Below are positions 61,301 to 64,000 of a stretch of DNA of 64,000 nt, piece by piece (position 1 is the first letter of the stretch; each line of letters begins with the position of its first letter). The stretch is from Hellea sp965224755 (GTDB lineage: Bacteria > Pseudomonadota > Alphaproteobacteria > Caulobacterales > Maricaulaceae). The stretch is from positions 682,001 through 746,000 of the forward strand of contig OZ245061.1 in the NCBI GenBank assembly GCA_965224755.1, read 5' to 3'. The position numbers were made by a program, and so were the translations under genes. Below the pieces are notes generated by a model that worked only from the letters and a program-made list of their open reading frames with translations, had not been told where the DNA came from and made no database searches.

Positions 61301-62833
61301 TTATAATGATTGGGGCCTCATAAAGTCGCGGGCCGCTTTTTTGAAACCCGGAATTTTCGCGAGAGAGTCCAGATAGTTGAATGCGCCTAATACAGCGCGG
61401 CGTGCATTATTACCGTCAAATTGTCCGGCATATATAGGCAGGGCGGATTTATAGTGGTCTAATGCTTTATCTCGGTCCTTTCTATGGTCAAAAAACTTCT
61501 CGCAAGCGGGGCCGAGTTCTTCGATACTGTCAATGGTATAAGCCATTTCACTCCAGACATCGCGGCGCTCGCGCTCATAGAGATAGTTGACATCATCCAG
61601 CCATAAATTGATCGGCAAGCAATTTACCGAGAGTGCCTCTGTGAACATGGAAGATACTGAAGAGACAAAAATTGTTGAAATCGTCAAAAGGTCTAAATTA
61701 TGAAATCCGGCATCCGGTCTGAGCATCCGGACAGGCGGGCCAATATCATCACAAATACTCTGCATCATGTCTATGTTATCAGCAGGGTGTGGTTTGAAAA
61801 TGACATGTGTGTTTTTTCGGGCCGCGGCAAAATCGCCCAAGGCTTCGAGCGTTTTTTGAATTGAAAGAGGACTCATACAGGCGGTTCCCGATTGTTCATT
61901 ATCCGCCATACCAAAATAGGTTCTATGGTTTCCGCCAAATAAAATAACCGAATCTTTGGGTTTGATAGCTAATTTTTTCCGAACCTTTGCTAATACGGAT
62001 TTGGAGGGCAGTTTGGCGAATGTATCATTACGGGTTCGTCCTGAAACAACGATATGGCTAGGGTAGTCTGGATAGGATTTTTCTATAAGGGCTTTTTGCG
62101 CCTCCCCCCAAACGATCGTGATGTGTGGCGCTGTGGCCGCTTCAAATTCATTGCTGGAATTTTTAATGGCAAATGAAAACATCATTTCTTGGCCAATACC
62201 TAGTTTGATATTGGCTGAAACGATATTTTGCTGTCGGGCTGCGCTTACAATATATGGCATCACATCAAGCCGTCCTGCCATCACCAGTTTAGGCTTTAAC
62301 AGGGAAAAAACCTCAGACCATAAATTATAAAGTGCGCTCATATTCGTACTTAAATTTGGTATATCAGTTTTGAGTTTTTGTTCCATATGGTCTTTAAAAT
62401 TGATGCCGCGATATGAGAAAAGATCAGAAAAGTTTGAATCAGAGTGAAGGGAATCATAACGACCTTCAAATAGTTCGCGCGTTTTTGCACGTTCTTTTGA
62501 CAGAGGGTATTTAATATCAGCGAAATTAATTTCAGTAACGAATCCGGGGTGCTTATCTGTGTAACTACGTTTTTCGGTATCGAAGTGAGGCGGCTTACCT
62601 GCATATATAATGGTGAGGCACCATCCCAGCCTATTGCACATGTCAATAAGGGCTTCAGGAATGTTCTCGGCATATTCATCTCTGAGAACCCATTGATTTT
62701 TTGCGTCCAAATACCATTTATTACCTGGATGACCTCTGGCAATAAATATAGCGCGTGGTCTGTCATCCGTTTCCAGCCCGAGGATTGCTGAAATGCGGTT
62801 AATATCTATTTTATAAAATATAGAGTCGCTCAT
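61301..62833 (-). CDS. GT-B-like protein with HP and SS motifs
   Basis: A 510-residue soluble protein. Its second half resembles GT-B transferases of the sialyl/polysialyl or CDP-glycerol type: SVILFGGNHRTYFG at a Rossmann start, HVIFKPHPADNIDMM (HP motif) near 345 and STIFVSSVSSMFTEALSV (serine motif) near 387. The first half has the sequence IPNLSTNMSALYNLWSEVF. The gene is AT-richer than the metabolic genes, hinting at transfer. It overlaps the coiled-coil gene by 4 bases and precedes the SDR and Gfo/Idh genes. The donor may be CMP-legionaminate, by context only. Confidence 0.6.
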   Translation of the reverse strand: MSDSIFYKIDINRISAILGLETDDRPRAIFIARGHPGNKWYLDAKNQWVLRDEYAENIPEALIDMCNRLGWCLTIIYAGKPPHFDTEKRSYTDKHPGFVTEINFADIKYPLSKERAKTRELFEGRYDSLHSDSNFSDLFSYRGINFKDHMEQKLKTDIPNLSTNMSALYNLWSEVFSLLKPKLVMAGRLDVMPYIVSAARQQNIVSANIKLGIGQEMMFSFAIKNSSNEFEAATAPHITIVWGEAQKALIEKSYPDYPSHIVVSGRTRNDTFAKLPSKSVLAKVRKKLAIKPKDSVILFGGNHRTYFGMADNEQSGTACMSPLSIQKTLEALGDFAAARKNTHVIFKPHPADNIDMMQSICDDIGPPVRMLRPDAGFHNLDLLTISTIFVSSVSSMFTEALSVNCLPINLWLDDVNYLYERERRDVWSEMAYTIDSIEELGPACEKFFDHRKDRDKALDHYKSALPIYAGQFDGNNARRAVLGAFNYLDSLAKIPGFKKAARDFMRPQSL

Positions 62834-64000
62834 GACTTTAGATATTCCAATACGGACTGGCGGGCGAGGTGGACGGCATTAAATGTTCTGACAATAGCCG
62901 CCTTGCGGATTTTAAGGCGGTCTTGAATTTTGGAGGGCAGTAATGTTTTGTCGTCCTTCAAAAACCCTGCATCTCTATCATATTCCATAATAAACCGGGC
63001 TAGGGCAAAGCGTATGCGGCTGTTCAGAAACTGGGTATTTTTTAACTCTGACTTATCCGCAAGCGGTTTACGGCTACGATAGGTCAGTGGAATGGGCCAC
63101 CAACTATCAAGTATTGCTTCAAGATTTTTAAGTGTCTGAATGGCCACGAGCTCGTTATCTTGCGGCTCTCGCAAATAAATAATAAGTGTTTCTGATAATC
63201 TCATGGCTCTCAAAAGAATTTCATGACGTTTGGTTTTAGCTTTGGAAGCGTTTTTAGACTCGCTTGGTTTGTTTGCTGGCAAGTAAATTGCCAAGCGCGA
63301 TATACCGGAGATAATTTTTCGGGAGGGTGGCGGCGTGTCAAAAATAGGATGATTTTGAAACCGCTCATAATCGCGACCGGATGACCGTATGGCGTAGTTA
63401 TTAAAGTTAAAGATGCGGGCTTGTTTTAATAATTGCTCACGCTCTTCTGTTTTTTGCTGTGCTATCCGAGCTTGTTGATCTTCACGATCTTGCAGTTTTT
63501 GTTTAGCTGTTTCCATTGCGGATATTATTTTTTGTTCTCTGGCTATCCCTCTCTCATATTCCACAGCTTCCCGTTTAGCCTCAGCGTTGGCCTTGGCAAT
63601 CATTTGCTTTTCCAGCCGAATGGCGGCGCGGTCCCGGGCTTTTTCCTGAGCCGCCTCTTTGGCCGCAGCTTTAGCGGTCTCCATTTTTTCTTGTGCCAGC
63701 CGTTCTTTTTCGCGGGCGATGCGCTTGCGCGCGCGCGCTTTTTCCTCTGCCGTTTTCAAGGCGGCGATTGTTTTTTGTTCTCTGGCTAAAGCCCTTTCAT
63801 ATTCCAGAGCTTCCCGTTTGGCCTCGGCCTTGGCCTTGGCGATACTTTTGGCTTCGGCCTGCGCAGCTTCGCGCGCCTTAATATTCTGCTTCGCTATTTT
63901 AGCGGCTTCGAGTATCTTAGCTTCCCGTGCCAATTGGCGTTCACGCTTAACGGCGTCTCCTTTGGCTTGGGCCTTGGCCTTGGCAATCATTTGCTTTTCC
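62830..64000 (-). CDS. Coiled-coil repeat protein, C-terminal part
   Basis: At least 389 residues; the frame stays open to the right edge, so the N-terminus is outside. The first 190 visible residues are a highly charged Ala/Lys/Glu/Arg coiled coil built from long repeats (IAKAxAxAKxxA(V/L)xxERxLAREQK). A 27-base stretch at 63587-63613 is repeated exactly 387 bases away at 63974-64000, so the period is about 129 residues. The C-terminal 190 residues (from IFNFNNYAIRSSGRDYERF) form a non-repetitive helical domain I do not recognise. It is upstream of, and overlaps by 4 bases, the GT-B-like gene. Confidence 0.6.
   Translation of the reverse strand, partial: EKQMIAKAKAQAKGDAVKRERQLAREAKILEAAKIAKQNIKAREAAQAEAKSIAKAKAEAKREALEYERALAREQKTIAALKTAEEKARARKRIAREKERLAQEKMETAKAAAKEAAQEKARDRAAIRLEKQMIAKANAEAKREAVEYERGIAREQKIISAMETAKQKLQDREDQQARIAQQKTEEREQLLKQARIFNFNNYAIRSSGRDYERFQNHPIFDTPPPSRKIISGISRLAIYLPANKPSESKNASKAKTKRHEILLRAMRLSETLIIYLREPQDNELVAIQTLKNLEAILDSWWPIPLTYRSRKPLADKSELKNTQFLNSRIRFALARFIMEYDRDAGFLKDDKTLLPSKIQDRLKIRKAAIVRTFNAVHLARQSVLEYLKS

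Overview
The window reads as chromosomal DNA of a free-living, probably marine, alphaproteobacterium. Moderate GC, dense short-spaced operons, a stand-alone CHCC zinc finger, complete valine catabolism genes and Lrp/AstA/GcdH housekeeping genes all fit this class. A Maricaulales/Hyphomonadaceae-type host is a guess from gene style only. No rRNA, tRNA, CRISPR array, integrase or transposase was recognised.

Region 1 (1-9.2 kb): the 3' end of a PhyH-type dioxygenase gene, a MATE exporter, a phosphate-starvation pair (OprO/P-like porin and Pit transporter, each preceded by a Pho-box-like direct repeat), an XRE regulator, a lone ABC ATPase, a CHCC zinc-finger protein, a serine-hydrolase lipoprotein and a TonB-type protein. 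Region 2 (9.2-24.8 kb): polA, gpmA, a deaminase-only RibD-like gene, moaA, a succinyl-CoA:3-oxoacid CoA-transferase (scoAB) with a ferredoxin-reductase-like flavoprotein, a patatin, a DUF2799 lipoprotein, an Lrp regulator, astA, glutaryl-CoA dehydrogenase, a membrane-protein/HTH pair and a Baeyer-Villiger-type monooxygenase. Region 3 (24.8-30.1 kb): distal valine degradation (mmsA, isobutyryl-CoA dehydrogenase, 3-hydroxyisobutyryl-CoA hydrolase, mmsB). It is punctuated by three intergenic repeat elements and a DUF559 gene. Region 4 (30.1-41.1 kb): an amidohydrolase lipoprotein with a membrane-linked AraC regulator, sdaA, a BtuCDF/FecBCDE-type importer downstream of fhs, and acs.

Region 5 (41.1-64 kb) is the accessory, cell-surface part. 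Two divergent operons (41.1-46.1 kb minus, 46.3-49.1 kb plus) together encode every cytidylylation-route enzyme expected for a GDP-sugar-based legionaminic-acid-type nonulosonate pathway: PtmE-like guanylyltransferase with CBS domains, LegB, LegC, LegH, LegG, LegI and LegF, plus a GT2 glycosyltransferase. They are followed by a 770-residue GT-B-like protein, a YadA-type trimeric autotransporter with 22 uninterrupted heptads, and an M10-type RTX metalloprotease with a duplicated C-terminal module. Next comes an ABC-exporter-like protein in which every ATPase motif has been lost. Last is a minus-strand operon (coiled-coil protein running off the window, a second GT-B-like protein with HP and SS motifs, an SDR and a Gfo/Idh/MocA oxidoreductase).

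The least expected object is the intact but catalytically dead ABC-exporter homologue at 57829-59493. Together with the two HP-motif transferases and the nonulosonate genes, it suggests a surface glycan or protein-glycosylation system with unusual parts. That link is inferred from proximity only.
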